The notes beneath the pieces are model-generated. The model was not told the origin of the DNA. It saw only the letters and a program-made list of their open reading frames with translations, and made no database searches. This document shows positions 52,146-61,919 of a stretch of 64,000 nt of DNA, piece after piece. The translations under genes were made by a program, and so were the position numbers. The stretch is from Paenibacillus caseinilyticus. Lineage in GTDB: Bacteria > Bacillota > Bacilli > Paenibacillales > NBRC-103111. The DNA lies in assembly GCF_027533645.1 (NCBI RefSeq), contig NZ_JAQAGY010000025.1:38856-102855 (forward strand), in the 5' to 3' direction. Positions within the stretch are counted from its first letter, which is position 1; each line of letters opens with the position of its first letter.

Positions 52146-52179
52146 GGCGGAACGGGATCATTTCCTGTCCGCCTCTTTC
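52146..52179 (+). terminator. Probable terminator of nasDE
   Basis: GGCGGA and TCCGCC pair with GGA/TCC inside, followed by TCTTTC. It is the only clear element in the first part of the 477-base gap before tkt. Confidence 0.55.
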
Positions 52180-52447
52180 GGCTGAAGGGATGGGAGGAGC
52201 CGGCCTCGGTGCAGAGCCGCGAACTGTGCCGGCCCTATCCATAGAATAGAAGGCTTGTCATCCGCCATGATCAGGCTTCCCCGTCTCACAGGAATGCCCT
52301 CTACCCAAGACAGGGGATGGGGGCAACGCCTGCATAAATGGCCTGGTGAACAAGCGCGAGCAGGCAGCCGGATAAAGACGCTGGGAGGAATGCACAATAG
52401 GAGATGGTCTTGGGGGACGCCGCGATATGGCAAACTGCGTCGGACAA

Positions 52448-52456
52448 TGGTACAAT
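52448..52456 (+). promoter_or_regulatory. Extended -10 promoter of tkt
   Basis: TGGTACAAT is an extended -10 with a poor -35. It gives a 140-base leader for tkt in which I find no known riboswitch. The gap 52180-52447 shows nothing else I can support. Confidence 0.45.
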
Positions 52457-52602
52457 AAAGCAAGAATATCGTGTTTATAAGGCAGTGCACACGTTAACAG
52501 AAAGTAATGTGGCTCTCATTTGTGAGGATGCCTCTGCCTGTTGCTGCACCCAGCCTGTCTTTAGTACATTGCTGTCACAAAGAATAGAGTGGAGGATGAC
52601 TT

Positions 52603-54606
52603 ATGACGGTCACAAACAAATCGATTGAGCAGCTTTCAATCGACACAATCCGCACGCTGTCGATTGACGCGGTGGAGAAAGCTAAATCCGGCCATCCGGG
52701 CATGCCGATGGGCGCTGCTCCTATGGGATACGAGCTGTTCGCAAAGGTTATGAAGCACAATCCGGACGAGCCGAACTGGATCAACCGCGACCGTTTCGTG
52801 CTTTCTGCCGGTCACGGCTCCATGCTGCTGTACAGCCTTCTGCACCTCTCCGGGTACGACTTGCCGATGGAAGAACTGAAGAACTTCCGCCAATGGGGCA
52901 GCAAGACTCCGGGCCATCCGGAAGTCGGGCATACGGCCGGCGTGGACGCTACGACAGGGCCGCTCGGACAAGGCTTCGGTATGGCAGTCGGTATGGCGGT
53001 GGCCGAGGCACACCTCGGAGCGGTATACAATAAAGAAGGTTTCCGTATCGTGGACCATTATACATATGCGATTTGCGGCGACGGGGACCTCATGGAAGGA
53101 ATCTCTTCGGAGTCCGCTTCGCTGGCCGGGCATTTGAAGCTCAGCAAGCTGATCGTGCTGTACGATTCCAACGATATCTCGCTCGACGGCGAACTGAACC
53201 TCTCGTTCTCCGAGAATGTGGCGCAGCGCTTCGAGGGCTACGGCTGGCAGGTACTCCGCGTAGAGGACGGCAACGATCTCGAAGCGCTTCACCAAGCGGT
53301 CCTGGAAGCCCAAGCCGACTATCGTCCGACGCTGATCGAAGTGAAGACCGTCATCGGCTACGGTTCCCCGAACAAAGCGGGCAAGGGCGGCCACGTAGGA
53401 CCTCACGGTTCCCCGCTTGGCGTAGACGAAGTGGCGCTGACCAAAGAAGCATACGGCTGGGACCGCGAGCAGCATTTCTATGTTCCGGATGCCGTACGCA
53501 GCCATTTCGAGGAAGTGAAGCGCAAGAACATCGGGACGTACGAGGCATGGAAGGCTTCTTTCGCCGAGTATGCCCAAGCGTATCCGGAGCTGGCCAAACA
53601 GTTCGACATGGCACTGAGCGGCGAGCTTCCTGAGGGCTGGGAGTCGAAAGTCTCACTCGATGCTCCGGCTGAGAAGGGAACACGTACAGCTTCCGGTATC
53701 GTGCTCAATGAGATTGCGAATGCCGTACCGCAGCTGATCGGCGGCTCTGCCGACCTGGAGTCTTCCACGATGACGCACATGAAGGGCCTCGGCCAGCTGA
53801 CGCCTAAGGATTACAGCGGGCGCAACGTTTACTTCGGCGTGCGTGAGTTCGGGATGGGTGCCGCGGTCAACGGGATGCTGCTTCACGGCGGTCTCAAGGT
53901 ATTCTGCGGCACGTTCTTCGTCTTCTCGGACTACCTGCGTCCGGCAATCCGCCTGGCCTCGATCATGAATGTGCCGGCGATCTACGTCTTCACGCATGAC
54001 TCCATCGGCGTCGGGGAAGACGGTCCGACCCATGAGCCGATCGAGCAGCTCGCGGCGCTTCGCGTCATTCCGGGCCTGACGATCATCCGTCCGGCGGATG
54101 GCAGCGAGACGGCGGCTGCCTGGAAGTATGCCGTACAGAACAAGGTGGGCCCGGTTGCCCTGATCTTCTCCCGTCAAGCCGCAGTGAAGCTGGAAGGTTC
54201 GGAGAAGGGTGCGGTGGATCGCGGCGCGTACGTGCTGGCTGACGCGCCGGACGGCAAACCTCAGGCGCAGATCATTGCGACTGGTACGGAAGTTCAGCTG
54301 GCGGTAGCCGCACAGAAGGCTCTGGCCGAAGAAGGCGTGAACGTCCGCGTGATCTCCATGCCAAGCTGGGAACTGTTCGATAAGCAGACGCAGGAATACA
54401 AAGACTCGGTTATCCTGCCGGAAGTGAAGGCCCGCCTGGCAGTCGAAATGGGCCATTCCTTCGGATGGGACCGCTATGTAGGCGACGGCGGGGATATTCT
54501 CGGCATTAACAAGTTCGGCGCTTCGGCACCGGGGCCGGTTGTCATCAAGGAGTACGGCTTTACGGTCGAGAACGTGGTTGCCCGTGTGAAGCAGCTTTTA
54601 AAATAA
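52603..54606 (+). CDS. tkt: Transketolase
   Basis: A thiamine-diphosphate enzyme of the pentose phosphate pathway. The 667-residue protein shows IRTLSIDAVEKAKSGHPGMPMG, HGSMLLYSLLHLSGYD, the ThDP-binding GDGDLMEGISSE..NDIS stretch (about 155-185), the pyrimidine-domain FGVREFGMGAAVNGML with the catalytic Glu, HDSIGVGEDGPTHEPIEQ and the C-terminal GTEVQLAV. GGAGG lies seven bases before ATG 52603. Codon bias is strong, as for a highly expressed gene. ppnP follows after 52 bases. Confidence 0.97.
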   Translation: MTVTNKSIEQLSIDTIRTLSIDAVEKAKSGHPGMPMGAAPMGYELFAKVMKHNPDEPNWINRDRFVLSAGHGSMLLYSLLHLSGYDLPMEELKNFRQWGSKTPGHPEVGHTAGVDATTGPLGQGFGMAVGMAVAEAHLGAVYNKEGFRIVDHYTYAICGDGDLMEGISSESASLAGHLKLSKLIVLYDSNDISLDGELNLSFSENVAQRFEGYGWQVLRVEDGNDLEALHQAVLEAQADYRPTLIEVKTVIGYGSPNKAGKGGHVGPHGSPLGVDEVALTKEAYGWDREQHFYVPDAVRSHFEEVKRKNIGTYEAWKASFAEYAQAYPELAKQFDMALSGELPEGWESKVSLDAPAEKGTRTASGIVLNEIANAVPQLIGGSADLESSTMTHMKGLGQLTPKDYSGRNVYFGVREFGMGAAVNGMLLHGGLKVFCGTFFVFSDYLRPAIRLASIMNVPAIYVFTHDSIGVGEDGPTHEPIEQLAALRVIPGLTIIRPADGSETAAAWKYAVQNKVGPVALIFSRQAAVKLEGSEKGAVDRGAYVLADAPDGKPQAQIIATGTEVQLAVAAQKALAEEGVNVRVISMPSWELFDKQTQEYKDSVILPEVKARLAVEMGHSFGWDRYVGDGGDILGINKFGASAPGPVVIKEYGFTVENVVARVKQLLK

Positions 54607-54658
54607 GCCTTGACTTAGAGATACGCAGAGAAATTACATCAGAGGAGCGGTTGTCGCC

Positions 54659-54976
54659 ATGTCCCAATTCGAGAATGTTACGGTAGTGAAGCAAGCTAAT
54701 GTATATTTTGACGGCAAGGTGACGAGCCGGGCTGTCTTGTTCGCCGACGGCACGAAGAAGACGCTTGGCATCATGCTGCCGGGAGAGTACGAATTCGGTA
54801 CGGACGTGAAAGAAATCATGGAAATTCTGGCAGGGGACCTTAGCGTCTTGCTGCCGGGTTCCAGCGAGTGGCTCCAGATCAGCGGCACGGGAGAGTTCAC
54901 GGTTCCGGCTGGCGAGAAGTTCAAGCTGGAGGTCCGTACGGTCACGGACTATTGCTGCTCCTACATCAGCGAGTAA
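54659..54976 (+). CDS. ppnP: Pyrimidine/purine nucleoside phosphorylase PpnP
   Basis: PpnP (formerly YaiE/DUF1255) is a small cupin that splits many nucleosides with phosphate. The 105-residue sequence has FDGKVTSRAVLF, LGIMLPGEYEFGTDVKEIMEI and FTVPAGEKFKLEV, lining up well with the E. coli protein. AGAGGAGCGG precedes ATG 54659. Being next to transketolase makes metabolic sense, because the ribose phosphate released feeds the pentose phosphate pathway; that link is an inference. Confidence 0.9.
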   Translation: MSQFENVTVVKQANVYFDGKVTSRAVLFADGTKKTLGIMLPGEYEFGTDVKEIMEILAGDLSVLLPGSSEWLQISGTGEFTVPAGEKFKLEVRTVTDYCCSYISE

Positions 54977-54984
54977 GGCTGCAT

Positions 54985-55031
54985 CAAAAAAAGGCTGCAT
55001 CGTCTTTGGACAAGACGATGCAGCCTTTTTT
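54985..55031. terminator. Bidirectional terminator
   Basis: A perfect 14-bp stem (GGCTGCATCGTCTT with AAGACGATGCAGCC), A7 before and T6 after, so it can work in both directions between ppnP and the convergent fusion gene. Confidence 0.93.
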
Positions 55032-55147
55032 GGCTGGCCTGATACGGTCAGGGAAGCGACAGTGCCGGCTAACAGCCATACTGCAGCGCAGCGTGCGCTT
55101 ATTCCCTCTTGTGCCGCGGCGGATTGTCCCGCTTGCGGTAACTTGGC

Positions 55148-56425
55148 TTAAGCCTCCGCCGAGCTGTCCGCTTCCGCTTTGCTGAGGACGTAGTCTTCCA
55201 GCTTGAGGCGGACATAAGGCGGCAAGCCGGAGAGCATGCAGCCATACTTGAACTGGTCGCCCTCCGCATGGATGCGGATGATGCGTCCGGTTACCGGCGG
55301 CAGGTCCGCTTCCTGCGGGAAGTGGATGACGATGAACATATCCTGGGCAAGCGGGGCGGCTGAGGTGATCAGCAGGCCGCTGTCAGAGAGATCGACAAGC
55401 GTGCCGTCGATCAGCTGGCCGGAGAAGGAGCCTTCCTGCTGCCATTGGTAGACCGAGAGATGCAGCTTGATGTTCAGCTGCACGCGGAGGCTGCGGCGCC
55501 GTTCCTCCGCCGATTCCTTAGATCCGGGAGCTTCCGCCGGGATCCCGACCTGCAGACCCATCCAGTCCTCGTAGCACTGGATGACGGCCGACAGATCCTC
55601 TTCGCTGAGTCCTTTGGCCCGTCCCATCTGGAAGATGCCGGTGGCCGCACGGAGCATAGGAGAGGGCAGCTGGAAGCCGTTGGCCACATCGCCTGCCAGC
55701 AGCAGGTCCTTCAGCATCAGTCCTAGAGAGAACTGATTGCTGAAGTCGCGGTTGACGATCTTCTGGCCCTTAAGCTCCGCCTGCTTGGAGCTCGCGCCTC
55801 CGGCGAGCACGATGCCGAGGAACCGCTCGGGATCCAGCCCTGCCTTGGTAACCAGAGACAGGCCTTCCATCAGTCCGAGCGCATTGATGCCGACCATCGT
55901 GTTGTGGGCGAGCTTGGCATGGGAGCCCGAGCCTGAAGGGCCCATGTACACGATACGGGTGCCCATCGCTTCAAACACGTCGCGGTGGGCATCCAGGGCC
56001 ACTTCTTCCCCGCCGATCATAAAGACGAGCGTACCGCCCTCCGCACCGGGCTTGCTGCCGGTCACCGGCGCATCCAGGAAATCGACGGCATGGGCTGCAA
56101 GCTCGTCATGAATTCGCCGACTGGTTTCAGGGGACACTGTCGAGCAGTCGATTACGGCTTGTCCGGGCCGAAGTGACCCGATGATGCCTTGGGCCCCGAC
56201 AATATGCTCCAGGACGACATCGTCCGTGCTCAGCATGGTGATAACAACGTCTGCTTCCTTGGCAGCCTGCGCGGGCGTGGAGGCCGTGCGGGCTCCGAGA
56301 ACAAGCAGGTTATCCGCTTTGGATGGCGTCCGGTTATAGACGATGACTTCAAACCCTTTTTTTAGCAGGTTGGCTGCCATGGGGTTGCCCATTGTACCAA
56401 GACCGATAAAACCGATCGTTTTCAT
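55148..56425 (-). CDS. 3-hydroxyisobutyrate-type dehydrogenase fused to a PilZ domain
   Basis: Residues 1-290 of this 425-residue protein are a beta-hydroxyacid dehydrogenase: NAD(P) loop GFIGLGTMGNPMAANLLKKG, substrate motif DAPVTGSKPGAEGGTL, and catalytic Lys in SHAKLAHNTMVGINAL (about 171). Residues 310-425 are a PilZ domain: ERRRSLRVQ supplies RxxxR and DLSDSG supplies D/NxSxxG, both needed to bind c-di-GMP. There is no stop or frameshift between them, and a short linker (AEAPGSKESAE) joins the parts. Substrate class (hydroxyisobutyrate, tartronate semialdehyde or other) is unknown. c-di-GMP control of the enzyme is an inference. Confidence 0.9.
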   Translation of the reverse strand: MKTIGFIGLGTMGNPMAANLLKKGFEVIVYNRTPSKADNLLVLGARTASTPAQAAKEADVVITMLSTDDVVLEHIVGAQGIIGSLRPGQAVIDCSTVSPETSRRIHDELAAHAVDFLDAPVTGSKPGAEGGTLVFMIGGEEVALDAHRDVFEAMGTRIVYMGPSGSGSHAKLAHNTMVGINALGLMEGLSLVTKAGLDPERFLGIVLAGGASSKQAELKGQKIVNRDFSNQFSLGLMLKDLLLAGDVANGFQLPSPMLRAATGIFQMGRAKGLSEEDLSAVIQCYEDWMGLQVGIPAEAPGSKESAEERRRSLRVQLNIKLHLSVYQWQQEGSFSGQLIDGTLVDLSDSGLLITSAAPLAQDMFIVIHFPQEADLPPVTGRIIRIHAEGDQFKYGCMLSGLPPYVRLKLEDYVLSKAEADSSAEA

Positions 56426-56637
56426 GATTCCACCTGACTTTCGTTAAGATCGTATTCTGAAGCTGGGCCGCCATCATTACGTCAAGGCTGGTCCGGGCGT
56501 CTTGGTACCATTGTAGCATTTCATCAGGCAGCGTGTGAATTCTCTTGCGTAATGGATGGATAATCAAGTATTCTATTTTTATAGGTACATAAAAGAGAAA
56601 GTATCCGGATCATTCGGAAATAGGAGGATTAGAATTC

Positions 56638-57993
<1,356 letters not shown>

Positions 57994-58013
57994 GAAAGCC
58001 GGCCCCCGGCTGC

Positions 58014-58052
58014 AAAAAAAGCGGTTCATCCTTCCGGATGGCTGCTTTTTTT
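58014..58052 (+). terminator. Terminator of pgi
   Basis: CATCC-TTCC-GGATG at the core with GC pairs outside, A7 before and T7 after. Confidence 0.85.
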
Positions 58053-58113
58053 GAAAGGGGAGCCAAGACTTGAACCAGAAGCCCAAGGCAAGCGAGGAGG
58101 GCGGCAACGCCTT

Positions 58114-58752
58114 ATGTTACCCCAGTACCGGACGGTGAGAGCATTTGGCTCCGACGAAATCGTCATCAAGAAATCCCGGTTTATCGGTTACGCCAAGCCT
58201 GTGTCGACCGAAGAAGAAGCGATTGCGTTCATCGATGAGCTGAAGAAGGAGCATTGGAACGCTACACATAACTGTTCAGCCTATATGATCGGTGAGCGTG
58301 ATGAGATCCAGAAAGCGTCGGATGACGGGGAACCGAGCGGGACGGCAGGCAAACCGATTCTGGAAGTGATTAAGAATCAGGGGCTCAAGAATGTCGTTGT
58401 GGTCGTAACCCGTTATTTTGGCGGAATTATGCTTGGGGCCGGCGGGCTCATCCGGGCTTACACGGATGGGGCGGTCGCAGGGCTTGCGGCGGCAGGCCAG
58501 GTATATCAGGTGCTTCACCGGGAAATTAGGGTGGAGATCGACTATACGTGGCTGGGCAAGGTGGAGAACGAGCTGAGGGGCAGAGGCACGCTTCTTGGCG
58601 AAACCGGCTTCGCTGATAAAGTAACGCTGCTTTGTCTGCCGACGGCTGTGGAAGCAGAGGAGTTCTGCGCATGGATGACCGATTTGACCCAAGGCCAAGG
58701 ACTGATCGTGCAAGGTGAATCACGCTACGTAGAGCATGCCGAGCTTCCCTAG
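58114..58752 (+). CDS. yvyE: YigZ/IMPACT family protein
   Basis: The 212-residue protein has the IMPACT N-terminal domain (KKSRFIGYAKPV, HNCSAYMIGE, SDDGEPSGTAGKPILEV and VVVVTRYFGGIMLGAGGLIRAY) and a C-terminal ferredoxin-like domain. Its cellular function in bacteria is not settled; translation-related roles have been suggested. ATG 58114 follows GAGGAGGGCGG by 11 bases; earlier in-frame codons fall into the pgi terminator. Confidence 0.92.
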   Translation: MLPQYRTVRAFGSDEIVIKKSRFIGYAKPVSTEEEAIAFIDELKKEHWNATHNCSAYMIGERDEIQKASDDGEPSGTAGKPILEVIKNQGLKNVVVVVTRYFGGIMLGAGGLIRAYTDGAVAGLAAAGQVYQVLHREIRVEIDYTWLGKVENELRGRGTLLGETGFADKVTLLCLPTAVEAEEFCAWMTDLTQGQGLIVQGESRYVEHAELP

Positions 58753-58812
58753 GGAGCTTCGGCGGCTTCATGTATAGATGGCTTGTCATTACACAGCAGG
58801 AGGAGTGAGGAT

Positions 58813-59400
58813 GTGGCAAGAAAAGCAGTAGCACAGGAGCTGAGCCGTGAGCGGATATTGGATGAAGCTCGTCACCTGTTCGTCCAACACGGCTATTATG
58901 CTTTAACGATGCGAAGCATCGCCAAGTCGATGGGGTACAGTCACGGGGCATTATATTACCATTTTAGGGAAAAAGCGGAGTTGTTCTATGCGCTGGTCAT
59001 AGAGGATTTCAGGATGCTGCTCGAAAGGCAGAAGGACATGATCCGGCGCACCCGGCTCGGTGACTTAGCGCAGCTGGAGAAGCTTATGCTGGAGTTCATC
59101 AAATTTGGTCTGGAGAATCCAAACCACTATGAGATCATGTTTATGATCAAGGATCCGGAGCTGCAGCGCTATTCCCGGACGGAACAAGCGCAGTGCCTGG
59201 AACTCTTCGCTACGGTCGTTCGATCAGTGGTTGCGAAGCAGGAGGGCGGCGAGAAGAAAATGTACAGCCTGCCTTGGAGTCTTTTCATGTCACTGCATGG
59301 ATTCATATCGTATAACATTCACTTTAACCAAACGTATGCCGACGTGAAGCGGCTGGCCGAACAACATGTCCAATATTTGTGCGAGGGGCTGCAAGGATAA
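58813..59400 (+). CDS. TetR-family transcriptional regulator
   Basis: The N-terminal HTH (residues 10-55: RERILDEARHLFVQHGY, TMRSIAKSMGYSHGALYYHF) is typical, and the C-terminal helical domain (60-195) has the TetR_C pattern with FIKFGLENPNHYEIMF. GTG 58813 is chosen because AGGAGGAG lies seven bases before it; a TTG at 58783 lies upstream of that site. It is not clearly linked to a target operon; it follows yvyE by 60 bases and converges with yjbQ. Confidence 0.9.
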   Translation: MARKAVAQELSRERILDEARHLFVQHGYYALTMRSIAKSMGYSHGALYYHFREKAELFYALVIEDFRMLLERQKDMIRRTRLGDLAQLEKLMLEFIKFGLENPNHYEIMFMIKDPELQRYSRTEQAQCLELFATVVRSVVAKQEGGEKKMYSLPWSLFMSLHGFISYNIHFNQTYADVKRLAEQHVQYLCEGLQG

Positions 59401-59461
59401 CATCCTGCCGAAATCTGCATCCTAAGATTCTTTGCAGCCCCTAACTTTAATACAGTAAAGC

Positions 59462-59863
59462 TTAACCGCGTACCAACTTTACCATGACATTTCGTTCCCG
59501 TGGTCCATCGAATTCGCAAAAATAAATTCCCTGCCACCGGCCGAGCACCAATCGGGAACCGGCGATCAGTACCGTTTGCGAGGATCCGACGGTCATGGCT
59601 TTCAGATGCGAGGCGGTATTTCCTTCCGCATGTTTGTACTTGGGATGCGTCCAAGGATATACTTCGTCCAGTCGCATCAGTACATCATGGCGTACATCCG
59701 GATCCGCATTCTCCTGAATAGTGATCCCTGCTGTCGTATGGGGACAATACACGACGGCCAGTCCATCTTCGATCTGTGTTTTCTTCAGAAGATCATGCAC
59801 TTCACGGGTAATATCGATCATCGCATCTCGTTCACGTGTGTTCAACCGGAGTGTATGTATCAT
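59462..59863 (-). CDS. yjbQ: YjbQ/UPF0047 family protein
   Basis: The 133-residue protein has VYCPHTTAGITIQENADPDV, KHAEGNTASHLKAMTVGSS and GRWQGIYFCEFDGPRERNV, the full pattern of this family with its three conserved His. Members have weak thiamine-phosphate synthase activity in vitro, and the true role is open. TAAGGAGGC precedes ATG 59863. It converges with the TetR gene, and no clear terminator lies between them. Confidence 0.93.
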   Translation of the reverse strand: MIHTLRLNTRERDAMIDITREVHDLLKKTQIEDGLAVVYCPHTTAGITIQENADPDVRHDVLMRLDEVYPWTHPKYKHAEGNTASHLKAMTVGSSQTVLIAGSRLVLGRWQGIYFCEFDGPRERNVMVKLVRG

Positions 59864-59937
59864 GCAGAATGCCTCCTTAGGGTACGGGTGCGCTGACCGC
59901 TCTCATTATATTACACGGCGCATCCGGCTGCCAAACA

Positions 59938-59946
59938 TGGTACAAT
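59938..59946 (+). promoter_or_regulatory. Extended -10 promoter of the DUF1128 gene
   Basis: TGGTACAAT, the same extended -10 as at tkt, 46 bases before the start; the -35 is poor. Confidence 0.45.
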
Positions 59947-59991
59947 AGGGGAAACAGCCCTATTTAGCAGATTGAAAGGATGAAGAACCAC

Positions 59992-60216
59992 GTGAATCTG
60001 ACGTCGAATACACTTGAGAATACGGAATTCATGATTGAGGAAATTAAGAAAAAACTGCGTATGGCCTCCGGGGCAGCGCTGAAAGCTTCCCAATTGAACG
60101 ATACGCAGTACGAGGACCTTCGGGATATCTATGAGATGGTTGCCGGCAAGAGCCAGTTCAGTATCTCCGAGATCGAAGCAATTACCACGGAACTGGGTAA
60201 TCTTCGCCGCGGCTAA
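59992..60216 (+). CDS. DUF1128 family protein
   Basis: The 74-residue, helical, soluble protein reads NLTSNTLENTEFMIEEIKKK and YEDLRDIYEMVAGKSQFS with SEIEAITTELG, matching the DUF1128 family of Bacillales in length and pattern. GTG 59992 is preferred: AAAGGATGA lies nine bases upstream and the N-terminus then matches the family. ATG 59980 overlaps the ribosome site. No function is known to me. Confidence 0.83.
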   Translation: MNLTSNTLENTEFMIEEIKKKLRMASGAALKASQLNDTQYEDLRDIYEMVAGKSQFSISEIEAITTELGNLRRG

Positions 60217-60371
60217 GACTTCACCGCTCCCGCAGTCTTTAAGGGCTGCGGCACAACTTGTGTATCTACGGACAAAGGTACAGGCAGAGCTTTAGGGCAC
60301 CCCATAGGATATAGGGTAAGAGAACAGCAGACTCCCGCTTGCTGTACCTATATACTTCGGAGGTGTGCCAG

Positions 60372-60689
60372 ATGCACAAAGCAGTTCGTAAGCAAGATGC
60401 CGCGAAGCTGATCGGCAAAGAGATCGTGGCCGTACGCAAAGACGGCTCCGTTGTCCGCGGCAAACTGGTCCGCGTCAGCGGCACCCAGCTGTTCGTCTCG
60501 CCTCGCAAGGGAAAAGGCAAGCAGGTGAAAACCTCGGCAATCATCCCGTTGGTCCTGTTTGACCTTCTTGCCATAGGAACGGCTCCTTACGCCTATGGCG
60601 GCGGTGGTTACGGGGGCTTCGGAGGTTATCCGGGAGGCTATGGATACGGTGGGTATCCCGGAGGCTTCGGCGGCGGCTGGTTCTGGTAA
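60372..60689 (+). CDS. Small protein with basic N-terminal domain and Gly/Tyr-rich tail
   Basis: The 105-residue protein has two parts. Residues 1-60 are basic and beta-rich (LIGKEIVAVRKDGSVVRGKL, VSPRKGKGKQVKTSA), which could be an SH3/Sm-like fold. Residues 68-105 are almost only Gly, Tyr, Pro and Trp (GGGGYGGFGGYPGGYGYGGY type). Such tails are found in spore coat and surface proteins, and a spore role is a guess. GGAGGTG precedes ATG 60372 by seven bases. Confidence 0.7.
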   Translation: MHKAVRKQDAAKLIGKEIVAVRKDGSVVRGKLVRVSGTQLFVSPRKGKGKQVKTSAIIPLVLFDLLAIGTAPYAYGGGGYGGFGGYPGGYGYGGYPGGFGGGWFW

Positions 60690-60710
60690 GCAGCGAGTCA
60701 TCATGAGAGA

Positions 60711-60757
60711 AAACCCCATCCTTGAGCGGATTCTTGCGCTGAAGGATGGGGTTTTTG
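60711..60757. terminator. Bidirectional terminator
   Basis: AAAACCCCATCCTT pairs with AAGGATGGGGTTTT around an 18-base loop that can pair in part; A and T runs on both sides suit the convergent genes. Confidence 0.9.
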
Positions 60758-60774
60758 CGTAGGTGCATTTACCG

Positions 60775-60885
60775 TTACTGGTCTTCCCATTCGGGGTCGC
60801 GTCTCCTGCCGTTCCACAGGAACAAGAAGATCAGTGCAGCCGCTGCTACCAGAGGAGGAGCATAGAAGATGAGAAAGTTGTCCAT
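60775..60885 (-). CDS. cydS: CydS-like small subunit of cytochrome bd oxidase
   Basis: A 36-residue protein, MDNFLIFYAPPLVAAAALIF, followed by LFLWNGRRRDPEWEDQ. One membrane helix spans residues 4-25. It resembles the CydS subunit of the Geobacillus bd oxidase as I remember it: an M-x-x-F-L-I-x-Y-A-P start, then a helix. It follows cydB directly, and its ribosome site (AAAGG) lies inside the cydB end. The exact start (60885, 60888 or 60894) is not decided by sequence. CydS is thought to stabilise the heme site of subunit I. Confidence 0.8.
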   Translation of the reverse strand: MDNFLIFYAPPLVAAAALIFLFLWNGRRRDPEWEDQ

Positions 60886-60890
60886 CATCG

Positions 60891-61919
60891 TCATCCTTTC
60901 TTGGAGTTTCCGGATCCTTGCACATATCCCGCATCGAAGAGGAAGAGCCGCATAAGCAGCCACAGAGACGGGACCAGTACGAACAGCCCGGCAATGAAAG
61001 CGGCAATCAGTGCAGCAGCCATCGTCTCATTGGTAAAGCCCTCGTAGATGTTGATGTATGGATAGAGCACATAGGGCAGATGGGCCGCACCGTAGCCGTA
61101 GAAGGCGAAGGCGAACTGCAGCATCACGAAGATAAAAGCGACTCCATAACTTCGCCGTTTCCAAACGCAATACACTGCGACGAGAAAACAAATCAGGGAG
61201 GCCGCGAACATCCAATAAAGGTTCAGCATGCCGGCAAAGTGCCCGGGATTCTGGGAACGGATGCCCAGGAATACAAGAAAGGAGCTTAGGATGGTAGGAC
61301 CGCTCCAGAGCAGCGCATATCCCCTGACTACCTCGAGTGCGTTCTGGTCTTTGGCCCGGGCGGCGTAATAGGTAAGGAACATAGCCGAGATATACAGCAC
61401 GGAGACGATCGCGAGCAGTACCACACTCCAAGAATAGGGACTGGAGAGCAGCCGGTTCCACAGGAAAAGAACTTGGCCGCCGCGTTCTTCGATATACCCG
61501 CCTTCCGAGATCGTCAGCACGGTCGATAGCGAAGCGGGAATAAGCAGACCGGTAGCGCCATACAGCAGCATGTACCAACGGTTTTCCTTGCTGCCGTATG
61601 TGGAGAAGGCGTAGTAAGAACCGCGGATTGCGAGCAGAATGATCGCGATGCTCCCAGGAATAAGCAGGGCTGTGCCGTAATAATACGCCGTTTCGGGGAA
61701 GAACCCAACGATACCGACGAAGAAAAAAATCAGAAAGACGTTCGTCACTTCCCAAACGGGGGAGAGATACCGCTGGATGATTTTGTGTATTTTATTTTGC
61801 TGCCCGGTCAGCACACTGTAATAACTGAAGAATCCGGCGCCGAAATCGACGGAAGCTACAATAAGATAGCCGTACAGAAAGGTCCAGAGTACGGTAATGC
61901 CGAGCAGTTCGTAACTCAT
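60891..61919 (-). CDS. cydB: Cytochrome bd-type quinol oxidase subunit II
   Basis: The 342-residue membrane protein has eight to nine helices and matches CydB/YthB: ELLGITVLWTFLYGYLIVAS at the start, SPVWEVTNVFLIFFFVGIVGFFP, a central loop and YINIYEGFTNETMAAALIAA late in the sequence. CydB forms the second half of the oxidase and binds no heme. Its start overlaps the cydA stop by four bases, so translation is coupled. Divergence from the standard type suggests the YthAB group. Confidence 0.92.
   Translation of the reverse strand: MSYELLGITVLWTFLYGYLIVASVDFGAGFFSYYSVLTGQQNKIHKIIQRYLSPVWEVTNVFLIFFFVGIVGFFPETAYYYGTALLIPGSIAIILLAIRGSYYAFSTYGSKENRWYMLLYGATGLLIPASLSTVLTISEGGYIEERGGQVLFLWNRLLSSPYSWSVVLLAIVSVLYISAMFLTYYAARAKDQNALEVVRGYALLWSGPTILSSFLVFLGIRSQNPGHFAGMLNLYWMFAASLICFLVAVYCVWKRRSYGVAFIFVMLQFAFAFYGYGAAHLPYVLYPYINIYEGFTNETMAAALIAAFIAGLFVLVPSLWLLMRLFLFDAGYVQGSGNSKKG

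Noticed and set aside
52158..52490. Minus-strand open frame in the gap before tkt
   Set aside because: The composition is uneven, the start sites have no good ribosome site and no homology is evident; a short peptide starting at about 52267 cannot be excluded but is not supported.
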